The notes under the pieces: model-generated
What the model was told of the DNA's origin: nothing
What the model saw: only the letters and a program-made list of their open reading frames with translations
Databases searched by the model: none
In this document: positions 7,609 through 15,658 of the stretch, piece by piece
How positions within the stretch are numbered: position 1 is the first letter of the stretch
How the letters are laid out: the number at the start of each line of letters is the position of its first letter
DNA from: Clostridiales bacterium
GTDB lineage: Bacteria > Bacillota > Clostridia > Oscillospirales > Oscillospiraceae
Reading direction: 5' to 3'
DNA: 42,332 bases
Assembly: GCA_019423635.1 (NCBI GenBank)
Contig: JAHZBA010000026.1
Coordinates: 1-42,332, forward strand
Made by a program: the position numbers and the translations under genes

Positions 7609-8615
7609 TTCGCCGCCTCCTTTGCCTCGGTCATGGTCCGTGCCGCCAGGCGCACGTGCCGGTTGTTGACCGCCGCCCGCCGCTGCATCAGCGCATCCAC
7701 CACCACGATGGTGATGAGGATGATGCCGGTGATGGCGTTGTCGTAGTTGGAGGAGAACCCCATGAAGACCAGCAGATAGCTGATGGAGGCCATGATTACC
7801 GCGCCGATGGCCGCGCCGATCACCGTGCCCACGCCGCCGGTGAGGCTGATGCCGCCCAGCACGCAGGCCGCCACGGCCTTCATCTCATAGCCGTTGCCGC
7901 TGAGGGAGGTGACAATGCCGATCCGGCTGCAGAAGATGATGCCCGCCACGGCGCTGAGGAGGCCGCAGATCACATAGGCCGCCACCTTGGTGCGGGTGGC
8001 GGGGATGCCCACCAGCTCCGCGCCGCCGGCGTTGTCGCCCACGGCGATGAACCAGCGGCCCTGCCGGGTGCGGGTCAGCAGAAAATGAATGACGATCACC
8101 AGGGCCACGGCGCAGCAGTAGTAGACCGTAAAGCTGCCCAGGAGCGTCCTGGAGGAGATGTCCTTGAAGGCCTTCGGCAGCTGGTTCACCTGCTCCACGC
8201 CCACCTGTAAGTACATGAGGCCCCGGAGAATGCCGTTGGTGCCCAGGGTGAAGATCAAAGAGGGCACCTTCATGACGGCCACGCCCCAGCCGTTGACCAG
8301 GCCCACCACCAGTCCGATGACGATGCCCGCCAGGAAGGCCAGAAACCAGTTGGACCCGTTTTGGATCATGGTGCCCACCACGGCGGCCACCAGACCCAGG
8401 TTGGAGCCCACGGACACGTCGATCTCTCCCACAAAGATGGCGAAGGCCATGCCCACGGCCACCAGGGTGTAGACCACGGAGGTGTTGAAGCAGGCGCTGA
8501 TATTGACGCCGGTGAGGAAGCTGGGGTTGATGGCCCCCACGATCAGGAACAGCGCCAGCAGGAAGAGGAAGCTGGTGAGCTCCCTGGCCTTGAGCAGTTT
8601 TTTCAAGCCCGTCAT
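7605..8615 (-). CDS. lsrC: Lsr ABC importer permease LsrC
   Basis: A 336-residue RbsC-type permease. It shows FVGEIDVSVGSNLGLVAAVV near the N-terminus, the GTNGILRGLMYLQ segment, and the coupling-helix region AACVLGGISLTGGVGTVIGA. It pairs with LsrD to transport AI-2 inward. The gene overlaps both neighbours by four bases (lsrA upstream, lsrD downstream), so the three are translated as a coupled unit. Confidence 0.9.
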   Translation of the reverse strand: MTGLKKLLKARELTSFLFLLALFLIVGAINPSFLTGVNISACFNTSVVYTLVAVGMAFAIFVGEIDVSVGSNLGLVAAVVGTMIQNGSNWFLAFLAGIVIGLVVGLVNGWGVAVMKVPSLIFTLGTNGILRGLMYLQVGVEQVNQLPKAFKDISSRTLLGSFTVYYCCAVALVIVIHFLLTRTRQGRWFIAVGDNAGGAELVGIPATRTKVAAYVICGLLSAVAGIIFCSRIGIVTSLSGNGYEMKAVAACVLGGISLTGGVGTVIGAAIGAVIMASISYLLVFMGFSSNYDNAITGIILITIVVVDALMQRRAAVNNRHVRLAARTMTEAKEAAK

Positions 8616-10138
8616 ACGCGCTTCGCCTCCTGTTCCAGAATCCCGAAGGCCGCCGCCGTCAGGTTGTCCTGATTGATCTCGCCCTTTTGGAACTCGGCGT
8701 TGATGCGGCCCTGGTACATGGTCACCACCCGGTCCGCCAGCTCCACGATCTCCTCCATGTCGCTGGAGATCAGAAGGACGGACACCCCCTGCTCCCGCAG
8801 CTGGTGAATGATGCTGTACACATCGCCCCGGGCGGCGGCGTCAATGCCCCGGGTGGGTTCGTCCAGAATCACGATCCGGGGCCCCGTGGCAAGGCTGCGG
8901 CCGATGACGATCTTCTGCTGGTTGCCGCCGGAGAGGCTGCCCGCCAGCTGGTCGTGGCCGGTGACCTTGGTGCGGAAGTTCTCCACATACCTCCGGGTCA
9001 CCTCGTGCTCCGCCCGCCGGTTCAAAAAGGCCCGGCCCATGGCGGCGCTGTAGAGGCTGGCGCTGGTGGTGTTGGCCGCCACGTCGCAGATTTTGAAAAG
9101 GCCGTTGAGGTGCCGGTCCTCGGGCACATAGTTCAGCCCCGCCTGAATCACCTGCCGGGTCTTCTGTCCCGTGATGTTCCGGCCGCCCAGGGACACTGTG
9201 CCCCCCAGGACCTTGTCCATGCCGAAAATGGTGGTGGCCATCTCCGTCCGGCCCGCGCCCACCACACCGGCCACGCCCAGAATCTCGCCGGGGTATACCT
9301 TCAAATTGATGTCGGAGAAGCCGTAGCCGCTGAAGTCCTTCAGCTCCAGCACGGGGTCCGCGGCGTAGTCCACGGGCCGGGCCTCGGACCGGGCCGTGCG
9401 CTGGGCCGTCTCCGCGTTGGGCGGCAGCAGTCCCCGCACCAGATCCTCCCGGGTGAAGTCCGCCACGGGGCCCTGGATGGTGATGGTGCCGTCCCGCATG
9501 ATGGCCACGTGGGTGGCGATCTCAAAGACCTCCGCCAGGCGGTGGGTGATGTAAATGATGCCGATGCCCTTGGCCCGCAGGTCGCTGACCACCCGGAAGA
9601 GGCTCTTCACCTCGTCAAAGGTCAGCGCGGAGGTGGGCTCGTCCAGAATCAGCAGCCGGGCGTGGCGGAGAATGCCCCGCAGGATCTCCACCAGCTGCTG
9701 CTCGGCAATGGAGAGGCTGCTGGCCTTGCGGCCGAGATCCAGGTTCCAGCCGATCTCCGCCATGGTGTCCATCAGCTCCCGGTGGAGCTCGGCCTTGCTC
9801 TTTTCAAAGCCGATGAGGATGTTCTCCTCCACATTCATGTTGGGAAACAGCAGCGGCTCCTGGGGCACCATGTAGATGCCCCGGGCCAGGGCGTCGGCCG
9901 GCCGGTTCAGGGCCACCGCCTCGCCGTTCATGGCCAGCTCGCCGCTGTCGTGGGTGTAGATGCCCATGACGATTTTCATCAGCGTGGACTTGCCCGCGCC
10001 GTTGCCGCCGATCAGGGCCAGCACCTCGCCGGGCTGGACGTCCAGGCTGATTCCCTTCAGCACGGCGTTGAGCCCGAAAGACTTATAGATGTTCCGGATG
10101 GAGAGCAGCGGCGTCCCGTTCCCTCCGGTTTCGTTCAT
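8612..10138 (-). CDS. lsrA: Lsr ABC importer ATPase LsrA (two ATPase domains)
   Basis: A tandem ABC ATPase that drives AI-2 import. The first domain has Walker A GGNGAGKST, a degenerate signature LSIAEQQ and Walker B LLILDEPTS. The second domain has VVGAGRTE in place of Walker A, signature LSGGNQQK and Walker B IVILDEPTRG. This asymmetry is normal for RbsA/LsrA-type proteins. The length is 508 residues from the ATG at 10138, or 518 from an in-frame ATG at 10168. I prefer 10138 because GGGGGAG lies upstream of it and the extra ten residues are low complexity, but both starts are weakly supported. It is the first gene of the leftward operon, with a consensus promoter at 10216-10244. Confidence 0.95.
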   Translation of the reverse strand: MNETGGNGTPLLSIRNIYKSFGLNAVLKGISLDVQPGEVLALIGGNGAGKSTLMKIVMGIYTHDSGELAMNGEAVALNRPADALARGIYMVPQEPLLFPNMNVEENILIGFEKSKAELHRELMDTMAEIGWNLDLGRKASSLSIAEQQLVEILRGILRHARLLILDEPTSALTFDEVKSLFRVVSDLRAKGIGIIYITHRLAEVFEIATHVAIMRDGTITIQGPVADFTREDLVRGLLPPNAETAQRTARSEARPVDYAADPVLELKDFSGYGFSDINLKVYPGEILGVAGVVGAGRTEMATTIFGMDKVLGGTVSLGGRNITGQKTRQVIQAGLNYVPEDRHLNGLFKICDVAANTTSASLYSAAMGRAFLNRRAEHEVTRRYVENFRTKVTGHDQLAGSLSGGNQQKIVIGRSLATGPRIVILDEPTRGIDAAARGDVYSIIHQLREQGVSVLLISSDMEEIVELADRVVTMYQGRINAEFQKGEINQDNLTAAAFGILEQEAKRV

Positions 10139-10215
10139 TCCCACCAAAACTCCCCCATTTCCGTTCATGCAGAATACACAAAAGTCCTCGGACGATGATT
10201 TTTGTCTTTGCCAAT

Positions 10216-10244
10216 ATCATAAAGCCTTTTCCCCCATTTGTCAA
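10216..10244 (-). promoter_or_regulatory. Sigma-A promoter of lsrACDBF
   Basis: On the minus strand TTGACA, a 17-nt spacer and TATGAT match consensus closely. The divergent 10139-10502 region holds only this promoter, the lsrR promoter and candidate operators. Confidence 0.8.
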
Positions 10245-10312
10245 CCGCCGCAGCCCTTCCGGCAGGGGCGCGGACGGCGGAAATTTGGAGGAAAAACCGG
10301 CAAAAAGAGGAT

Positions 10313-10328
10313 AATTTTACGCAAAATT
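10313..10328. promoter_or_regulatory. Candidate LsrR operator, inverted repeat AATTTT-N4-AAAATT
   Basis: A 6-bp inverted repeat with a 4-nt centre sits between the divergent lsrA and lsrR promoters, upstream of both. LsrR-type repressors bind AT-rich inverted repeats in this position in enterics. The assignment is inferred from location and symmetry only. Confidence 0.35.
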
Positions 10329-10409
10329 GTAGTGTCTGCATAAATAATTTCAAAAACTTTAGCAGAGATGCCGATTTTGAAGATTTTCACAAGATTCTGC
10401 CGGTTTCAT

Positions 10410-10439
10410 TTGACGTGGAAAAGGGGATGGTGTTATACT
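10410..10439 (+). promoter_or_regulatory. Sigma-A promoter of lsrR
   Basis: TTGACG, an 18-nt spacer and TATACT lie about 63 nt before the lsrR ATG. Confidence 0.6.
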
Positions 10440-10473
10440 ATCCTCACGGAACATTTGACCAAGCTCCTGACAT

Positions 10474-10487
10474 TTATCGCATGATAA
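10474..10487. promoter_or_regulatory. Candidate autoregulatory operator in the lsrR leader
   Basis: TTATC-GCAT-GATAA is an inverted repeat lying between the predicted lsrR transcription start and the ribosome binding site. That is a place where LsrR could repress its own gene. Confidence 0.3.
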
Positions 10488-10502
10488 AGGAAATGATACG
10501 CT

Positions 10503-11435
10503 ATGGACGGAAGGGACACGCGGGCCGACTACGAAAATATCCTGATGGTGAAAACGGCCTGGTATTATTATATGGAGAATTACACCCAGCAGAACATCTC
10601 GCAGCTGCTGGGAATCAGCCGGACGAAGGTCATCAGCCTGCTGGAGCGGGCGCGGCAGAGCGGGGTGATTCAGTTCAGCATCCACCAGGACGGCGGACGG
10701 CGGATGCGGCTGGAGCAGGACCTGATCTCCCGCTTCGGCCTCAGCGACGTGTTCACCGTCCCCGGGGCCAGCACCCTGGCGGATCTGAACGAGAGCATCG
10801 CCCAGGCGGCGGCCATGTACATCATCAAGCGGATGGAGGACGGGGCCTTTTTGAACATGGGCTACGGGGACACCACCAGCCGCATTCTCAACCGCCTTGC
10901 CATGACGGCGGAGCGGCCGCTGAACGTGGTGAGCCTCACAGGCGGCGTCAGCTACTATCTGCCAAACGCCTATTCCAGTGTGTTCAACGCCCGGCTGTAT
11001 CTCATTCCCTCGCCGCTGCTGCTGTCCAGCCGGGAGCTGACGGAGGCGCTGCGGCGGGAGCCGGCGGTCCAGGAGATCTACCGGATGATCCCCCTCTCCA
11101 GCATGAGCGTGGTGGGTATCGGGAGCATGAGCGACGAGGCCACGGTGATTAAAAACGGGGTGCTGAGTCCCAACGATTTCACGGTGCTGTCCCTGCAGGG
11201 GGCGGTGGGGGACATCCTGAGCCACTTCCTGGACCGGGACGGGAATCCGATTCCCATGGACCAGGAGGAGCGGCTCATGAGCACGGACCCGGAGGATTTG
11301 AAGAAGCTGGACCATGTGATCGGCGCGGCGGGAGGGCCGTCCAAGGTGGATGCGATTCTGGCGGCACTGCGGGGCGGATACCTGGACGTGCTGATTACGG
11401 ACGAGGACACCGCCGCGGCGCTGCTGGCAAGATAA
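10503..11435 (+). CDS. lsrR: LsrR-type (SorC family) transcriptional regulator
   Basis: A 310-residue regulator. The N-terminal winged helix-turn-helix (about residues 15-60) contains YTQQNISQLLGISRTKVISL. The C-terminal SorC sugar-phosphate sensing domain (about 65-310) has NMGYGDTTSRILN and VVSLTGGVSYY and ends LDVLITDEDTAAALL, all family patterns. In enterics LsrR represses lsr genes until phospho-AI-2 binds. It is divergent from lsrA and directly upstream of lsrK, so the same control loop is inferred. The start is chosen with AAAGGA about 12 nt upstream. Confidence 0.9.
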   Translation: MDGRDTRADYENILMVKTAWYYYMENYTQQNISQLLGISRTKVISLLERARQSGVIQFSIHQDGGRRMRLEQDLISRFGLSDVFTVPGASTLADLNESIAQAAAMYIIKRMEDGAFLNMGYGDTTSRILNRLAMTAERPLNVVSLTGGVSYYLPNAYSSVFNARLYLIPSPLLLSSRELTEALRREPAVQEIYRMIPLSSMSVVGIGSMSDEATVIKNGVLSPNDFTVLSLQGAVGDILSHFLDRDGNPIPMDQEERLMSTDPEDLKKLDHVIGAAGGPSKVDAILAALRGGYLDVLITDEDTAAALLAR

Positions 11436-11532
11436 GCCCGCCTGTTCCGGGGCAGCGCGGAGAAATCTCCCTTCCTCAGAGCGTACAATGCAGTCAAACA
11501 AGTTTATCATATATCACATAGGAGGTATCACC

Positions 11533-13095
11533 ATGGCTCAATACTTGATGGCGGTTGACGCCGGCACCGGCAGCGTCCGCGCGGTGCTCTTCGGCCTGGA
11601 CGGAACCCAGGTGGGCTGCGTCCAGCGGGAGTGGACCCACAGGGAGGACCCCCGCTGGCCCGGCAGCATGGACTTTGACTGGACCACCAACTGGCGCCTG
11701 GCCTGCACCTGCATCCGCGGCGTGCTGGAGGAGACGGGCATTGACCCGGGGGAAATCGCCGCCGTCTCCACCACCTGTATGCGGGAGGGGATTCTGCTCT
11801 ATGACAGGGACGGCAATGAGATCTGGGCCTGCGCCAACGTGGACGCCCGCAGTGACGCCCAGGTGGGCCAGCTGAAGGAGCTGGACCCCGCACTGGAAAA
11901 AGAGGTCTATCTGAGATCCGGCCAGACCTACGCCCTGGGCGCCCTGCCCCGGATTCTCTGGGTGCGGGACAATCTGCCGGAGATCTACCAGAAGACCGCG
12001 GCCCTCGGCATGTTCAACGACTGGCTCATCTACCGCCTCACCGGGAAGCTGGCCGTGGAGCCCAGCAACGGCAGCACCACCGGCATCATGGACCTCCAGA
12101 GCCGCAGCTGGCTGCCGGAGATCGCGGAAAAGTGCGGCCTGCGGGCGGACATCTTCCCGGAGGTGGTGGAGTGCGGCACCAACTTCGCCCAGGTCAGCGC
12201 CAAAGGCGCCGCGGACACCGGATTGAAGGAGGGCACCCCCGTGGTGGTGGGCGGCGGCGACTGCCAGCTGGGCACCATCGGCGTGGGCGCCGTGGGGGCC
12301 AACCAGGCCGCCGTCTTCGGCGGCAGCTTCTGGCAGTATGAATTCAACACCGACAGTGGAAAGACCGACCCGGACTGCCGGGTGCGGGTGAACTGCCACG
12401 CGGCGCCGGGCCTCTGGCAGTACGAGGCCCTGGCCTTCAAGCCGGGACTGGTGATGCGCTGGTTCCGGGACGGGTTTTGCCAGGCGGAAATTGAAGAGGC
12501 CGCCCGCACCGGCCGGGACCCCTACGACCTGATGAACGAGCGGGCCAGGGACATTCCCGCCGGCTGCTACGGGATGCAGTGCTGCTTCAGCGACACCATG
12601 AACTTCATCAACTGGAAGCACGCCAGCCCCACCTTCACCAACTTCCTCCTGGAGCCGGAGAAATTCAACAAGTACACCTTCTACCGGGCCATTCTGGAGA
12701 ACACCGCCCTGCTGGTCCGGGGCCATATCGAGCTGGTGAAGGAGGCCACCGGCCACGAGCCGGAGGAGCTGATCTTCGCCGGCGGCGCGGCCAAGAGCCC
12801 CCTGTGGAGCCAGATCGTGGCGGACGTCACCGGCAAGCCCGTAAAGGTGCCGGTGGTGAAGGAGGCCACCGCCCTGGGCGCCGCCATCCTGGCCGGCTGC
12901 GGCGTGGGGCTGTACCCTAGCCTGGAGGAGGCCGTGAGGCAGACCGTCAAGTGGGATCAGACCTTCCAGCCCAACCCCGCCAACGCCCCGGTCTACACGG
13001 CCCTCTACGACGCCTGGCGGAAGCTCTATCCCGCCCAGCTGGCCCTGTGCGACCAGAAGCTAACCCGAAATATGTGGATTGCCCCCGGCCTTTGA
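11533..13095 (+). CDS. lsrK: LsrK-like AI-2 kinase (FGGY family)
   Basis: A 520-residue FGGY carbohydrate kinase that in this context should phosphorylate AI-2 (DPD) after import, trapping it and producing the LsrR ligand. It shows the N-terminal phosphate loop VDAGTGSVRAVLFG, the family stretch WACANVDARSD, a catalytic-region segment GGGDCQLGTIGVGAV with FGGSFWQYEFN, and the C-terminal ATP-binding pattern FAGGAAKSPLW...EATALGAAILAG. The ATG at 11533 is preceded by AGGAGG (8 nt); the in-frame ATG at 11488 has no such site. FGGY kinases are broad, so the substrate is inferred from the lsr neighbours. Confidence 0.9.
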   Translation: MAQYLMAVDAGTGSVRAVLFGLDGTQVGCVQREWTHREDPRWPGSMDFDWTTNWRLACTCIRGVLEETGIDPGEIAAVSTTCMREGILLYDRDGNEIWACANVDARSDAQVGQLKELDPALEKEVYLRSGQTYALGALPRILWVRDNLPEIYQKTAALGMFNDWLIYRLTGKLAVEPSNGSTTGIMDLQSRSWLPEIAEKCGLRADIFPEVVECGTNFAQVSAKGAADTGLKEGTPVVVGGGDCQLGTIGVGAVGANQAAVFGGSFWQYEFNTDSGKTDPDCRVRVNCHAAPGLWQYEALAFKPGLVMRWFRDGFCQAEIEEAARTGRDPYDLMNERARDIPAGCYGMQCCFSDTMNFINWKHASPTFTNFLLEPEKFNKYTFYRAILENTALLVRGHIELVKEATGHEPEELIFAGGAAKSPLWSQIVADVTGKPVKVPVVKEATALGAAILAGCGVGLYPSLEEAVRQTVKWDQTFQPNPANAPVYTALYDAWRKLYPAQLALCDQKLTRNMWIAPGL

Positions 13096-13123
13096 GGGCC
13101 GGAGCAGAAGGAGGAAGAACAAG

Positions 13124-13474
13124 ATGTTTGTGCTGAATGAGAGCGAGCGGGAGTACCGCTTCGGCGAGAGCGGTCCCAAGTACTTAATGAAGGGCCCGCG
13201 GATGAACTTTGCGGTGGTCCGCTTTTTGCCCGGGGAGGATTTCCAGGCCCACTACCACAACGTGATGGAGGAGGACTTCTTCATCCTGGAGGGCAAGGTG
13301 GACATCGTGGTGGACGGCGTGAAGCACGTGCTGTCCGTGGGGGATCTCATCCACATTGAGCCCGGCGAGATCCACTATGTGAAAAACGCCTACGACACGC
13401 CGGTGAAGATGGTCTCCACCCTGGCCCCCTTCCAGGAGGTGGACAAGGTGAACGTGGACAATCCCGTCTGCTGA
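13124..13474 (+). CDS. Small single-domain cupin, candidate AI-2-phosphate isomerase
   Basis: A 116-residue cupin. Motif 1 reads G(37)..HYH..EE..G(57), giving likely metal ligands His43, His45 and Glu49 or Glu50. Motif 2 is GDLIHIEPGEIHYVKN, with His84 as the fourth ligand. The fold and all four metal ligands are visible, so a metal-binding enzyme is likely. It sits 28 nt after lsrK behind GGAGG and overlaps the next gene by one base. The locus lacks LsrG, the enzyme that isomerises phospho-AI-2 before LsrF acts. A cupin isomerase could fill that step; this is inference. It could also be an unrelated sugar-phosphate or dioxygenase-type cupin. Confidence 0.85.
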   Translation: MFVLNESEREYRFGESGPKYLMKGPRMNFAVVRFLPGEDFQAHYHNVMEEDFFILEGKVDIVVDGVKHVLSVGDLIHIEPGEIHYVKNAYDTPVKMVSTLAPFQEVDKVNVDNPVC

Positions 13475-13884
13475 TGGAGGTCCTGGTCATCGACGCCCAG
13501 GGCGGCGGCATCGGCCGGCAGCTGGTGTCCGCCCTGAAACGCTCCTTTCCCCAGGTGACGGTGACGGCGGCGGGCACCAACACCATGGCCACCGCCGCCA
13601 TGCTCAAGGCCGGCGCCGATGCCGGCGCCACCGGGGAGAATGCGGTGATCGTAGGCTGCCGGCGGGCGGATGTCATTGTGGGCCCCATCGGCATCGTCAT
13701 CGCCGACGCGCTGTGGGGGGAGATCACTCCCGCCATGGCCCAGGCGGTGGGCCAGAGCCGTGCCCGGCGGCTGCTGATCCCTGTGAACCACTGCGACAAC
13801 ATTGTAGTAGGGGTATCAGACCTGAGTGTAGGACACCTGATTCAGGAGGCGGTGACCCAGGTGGGTGCGCTGCTGGAGGCTTGA
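13474..13884 (+). CDS. DUF3842 family protein of unknown function
   Basis: A 136-residue protein beginning MEVLVIDAQGGGIGRQL, a glycine-rich loop after a beta strand, suggesting a nucleotide- or phosphate-binding Rossmann-like start. Other marked segments are AAGTNTMATAAMLKAGA, the GPIGIVIADALWGEITPAMA stretch and LIPVNHCDNIVVGV. I recognise it as the DUF3842 family, found in Clostridia, with no known activity. Its ATG overlaps the cupin stop (TGATG), so cupin and DUF3842 are made together after LsrR and LsrK. A role in AI-2 phosphate processing or sensing is inferred from position alone. Confidence 0.8.
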   Translation: MEVLVIDAQGGGIGRQLVSALKRSFPQVTVTAAGTNTMATAAMLKAGADAGATGENAVIVGCRRADVIVGPIGIVIADALWGEITPAMAQAVGQSRARRLLIPVNHCDNIVVGVSDLSVGHLIQEAVTQVGALLEA

Positions 13885-13909
13885 CAGGGGCGGGAAGATC
13901 CGGTATAAT
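13881..13909 (+). promoter_or_regulatory. Perfect consensus promoter of the nik-lar operon
   Basis: TTGACA, 17 nt and TATAAT match the full sigma-A consensus. The -35 box overlaps the stop codon of the DUF3842 gene. Transcription should begin near 13916 and run through the leader described next. Confidence 0.9.
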
Positions 13910-13915
13910 GGTTCC

Positions 13916-14073
13916 ATGTCCGCAGGAAGCGGGCGGTGGAGGCTGAAGCCCCCGAACAGTTCCCGTCCCCCTGCTGAAAGGTATGCTCCCAGAAGGCATA
14001 CGGCTTTTCCGAAGAAAGGCCGTATGCCTTTTTGCGCGCATGGGGGGGACGGCAAAATGCAAAGGAGACTTCC
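13916..14073 (+). promoter_or_regulatory. Attenuator leader of nik-lar, candidate riboswitch (class unknown)
   Basis: The leader has three parts. (a) Nucleotides 13922-13974 can form a paired domain: GCAGG/CCTGC (13922-13926, 13970-13974) and CGGG/CCCG (13930-13933, 13962-13965), closing an inner GGC-TGAA-GCC hairpin. (b) GTATGC at 13981-13986 can pair with GCATAC at 13996-14001. (c) GCATAC is also part of a strong terminator (13995-14033). Pairs b and c exclude each other, the classic antiterminator arrangement. The promoter lies upstream and no second promoter is seen before nikA. A nickel or NPN-related signal is the natural guess; it does not match the NiCo, cobalamin or Moco patterns I can recall. 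Confidence 0.65.
13995..14033 (+). terminator. Leader terminator upstream of nikA
   Basis: GGCATACGGC (13995-14004) pairs perfectly with GCCGTATGCC (14019-14028). The stem is extended by TTTTC/GAAAG up to a CGAA tetraloop and followed by five T. It is 40 nt before the nikA start and inside the transcript from the 13881 promoter. Confidence 0.9.
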
Positions 14074-15618
14074 ATGAAATCACGGATTGCACTGCTGGCG
14101 GCGCTGGCGCTGCTGCTGGGCCTGACGGCCTGCGGCGGCGGGGAGGGCGCCGGGGAGGCTGGCTCCACGCTGGTCTACGGCAGCCACGACTACACCCGCA
14201 TCAACCCCCTCCTGGACGAGCACGGGGAGATCAACCTGCTGCTGTTCAATGGGCTCATGGCCCACGACGGACAGAATCAAACCGTCCCCTGCCTTGCCAG
14301 GGAGTGGACCTTTGACGAATCCGCCTGCACCTACACCTTCCGCCTGGAGGAAAACGTCCGCTGGCACGACGGCGCCCCCTTCACCGCGGAGGACGTGCGC
14401 TTCACCATCGACGCCATCCGGGACCCGGAAAACGGCTCGGAGAACGCCCCCAACTATGAGGACGTCCTGGAGATCCTGACGCCGGACGATCACACGGTGT
14501 CCTTCCGTCTCGCCGCCCCCAACGCCGCCTTCCTGGACTACATGACCATCCCCATTCTCCCCCGACACCTGCTGGAGGGGGAGGACCTCCAGACCTCCTC
14601 TTTCTTTCATCACCCCGTGGGCACCGGGCCCTACAAGCTGGCCCAATGGGACCCGAGCCAGGCCATCACCTTGGTGAAAAACGAGGACTATTTCCAGGAG
14701 ACCGCAAACATCGACACCGTTGTCTTTAAGATTGTGGAGGACGACAGCGCCAAGACGCTCCAGCTCCTGGCCGGGGAGCTGGACCTGGCCCTGCTGACCC
14801 CCCGGGACGCCGAGTCCGTCCAGGGGCAGAAGGGCTTCACCGTCTACCGCATGACCACCTCCGACTACCGGGGCATCCTCTTCAACTTCCACCACCCCTA
14901 CTGGACGGAGAACCGGGACCTGATCCCCGCCGTCTGCTGCGCTCTGGACCGCCAGGCGATTCTGGACGCCGTGGTGCTGGGCCATGGCATCCCCGCCTAC
15001 GGGCCGCTCCAGCGGAATCCGTATAACTACGAGGATGTAGAACACTATGATTACGACCCCGCCAGGGCGGAGGCCCTGCTGCAGGCCGCCGGCTGTGTGA
15101 AAGGCGGGGACGGCTTTTACTACCGCAATGGCGAGAAGGTCGGCTTTGTCCTCAGCGTGGGGAGCGGGGACCAGGTGCGGCTGGAGATGGCCCAGGCGGC
15201 GGCCCAGCAGCTGCAGGCGGTGGGGATTGCCTGCACGGTGGAGATTCCGGCCGTGGTGGACTGGGGCGGCCAGATGGCCTATCTCATCGGCTGGGGCAGT
15301 CCCTTTGACGCCGACGACCACACCTACAAGGTCTTCGGCACCGGTAAGGGGGCCAACTACTCCGGCTACTCCAACCCGGAGGTGGACCGCTTTCTGACGG
15401 AGGCCCGCTCCACCGCTGATCCGGACCGCCGCCGGGAGGCCTACGCCGGATTCCAGCGGGCGCTGGCCCAGGACCCGGCCTTTGCGTTTTTGTGCTATGT
15501 GGACGCCGACTACGCCGCTGTCTCATCCCTGAGGGGGATCACGCCGGACACGGTGCTGGGGCACCACGGGGTGGGCATCTTCTGGAACATCACCCAGTGG
15601 ACTCTGGAGGACCGGTAA
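14074..15618 (+). CDS. nikA: Nickel-type ABC importer, substrate-binding lipoprotein (family 5)
   Basis: A 514-residue extracellular solute-binding protein of family 5 (oligopeptide/nickel type). It has a lipoprotein signal with lipobox LTAC (Cys20). Typical family segments are ARINPLL-like TRINPLLDEHGE, the ENVRWHDGAPFTAEDVRFTI motif that defines the family, and GTGPYKLAQWDP. The start has AAGGAG about 9 nt upstream. It heads a tightly packed operon with two ATPases, two permeases and larEBC, so nickel (free or chelated) is the inferred substrate. Peptide import cannot be excluded from sequence alone. Confidence 0.85.
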   Translation: MKSRIALLAALALLLGLTACGGGEGAGEAGSTLVYGSHDYTRINPLLDEHGEINLLLFNGLMAHDGQNQTVPCLAREWTFDESACTYTFRLEENVRWHDGAPFTAEDVRFTIDAIRDPENGSENAPNYEDVLEILTPDDHTVSFRLAAPNAAFLDYMTIPILPRHLLEGEDLQTSSFFHHPVGTGPYKLAQWDPSQAITLVKNEDYFQETANIDTVVFKIVEDDSAKTLQLLAGELDLALLTPRDAESVQGQKGFTVYRMTTSDYRGILFNFHHPYWTENRDLIPAVCCALDRQAILDAVVLGHGIPAYGPLQRNPYNYEDVEHYDYDPARAEALLQAAGCVKGGDGFYYRNGEKVGFVLSVGSGDQVRLEMAQAAAQQLQAVGIACTVEIPAVVDWGGQMAYLIGWGSPFDADDHTYKVFGTGKGANYSGYSNPEVDRFLTEARSTADPDRRREAYAGFQRALAQDPAFAFLCYVDADYAAVSSLRGITPDTVLGHHGVGIFWNITQWTLEDR

Positions 15619-15658
15619 GCGGCGTACCGTCAAAACCAAGAGAAGGAACCAAACCGAT

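Noticed and set aside
5026..7746. Very long open frame (906 codons) on the plus strand
   Set aside because: It is antisense to lsrB and lsrD in GC-rich DNA, made of low-complexity G/A/V/H-rich sequence with no family features. It is a shadow of the real minus-strand genes.
13124..13474. LsrG
   Set aside because: LsrG is an antibiotic-biosynthesis-monooxygenase-fold protein. This one has both cupin motifs, so it is not an LsrG homologue even if it may replace it.
13916..13980. Known NiCo riboswitch
   Set aside because: The context suggests nickel, but I could not align the conserved junction words of that class. Left as unknown class.
13980..14001. NikR operator
   Set aside because: GTATGC-N9-GCATAC superficially resembles a NikR palindrome, but the spacing is far from the usual 16 nt and the segment is downstream of the start site, where it fits antitermination better.
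13916..14033. Stand-alone small RNA (SRP or 6S type) instead of a leader
   Set aside because: Length and strong promoter fit, but no SRP or 6S core motif is recognisable, and nikA has no other visible promoter. The GTATGC/GCATAC competition favours a cis-acting attenuator.
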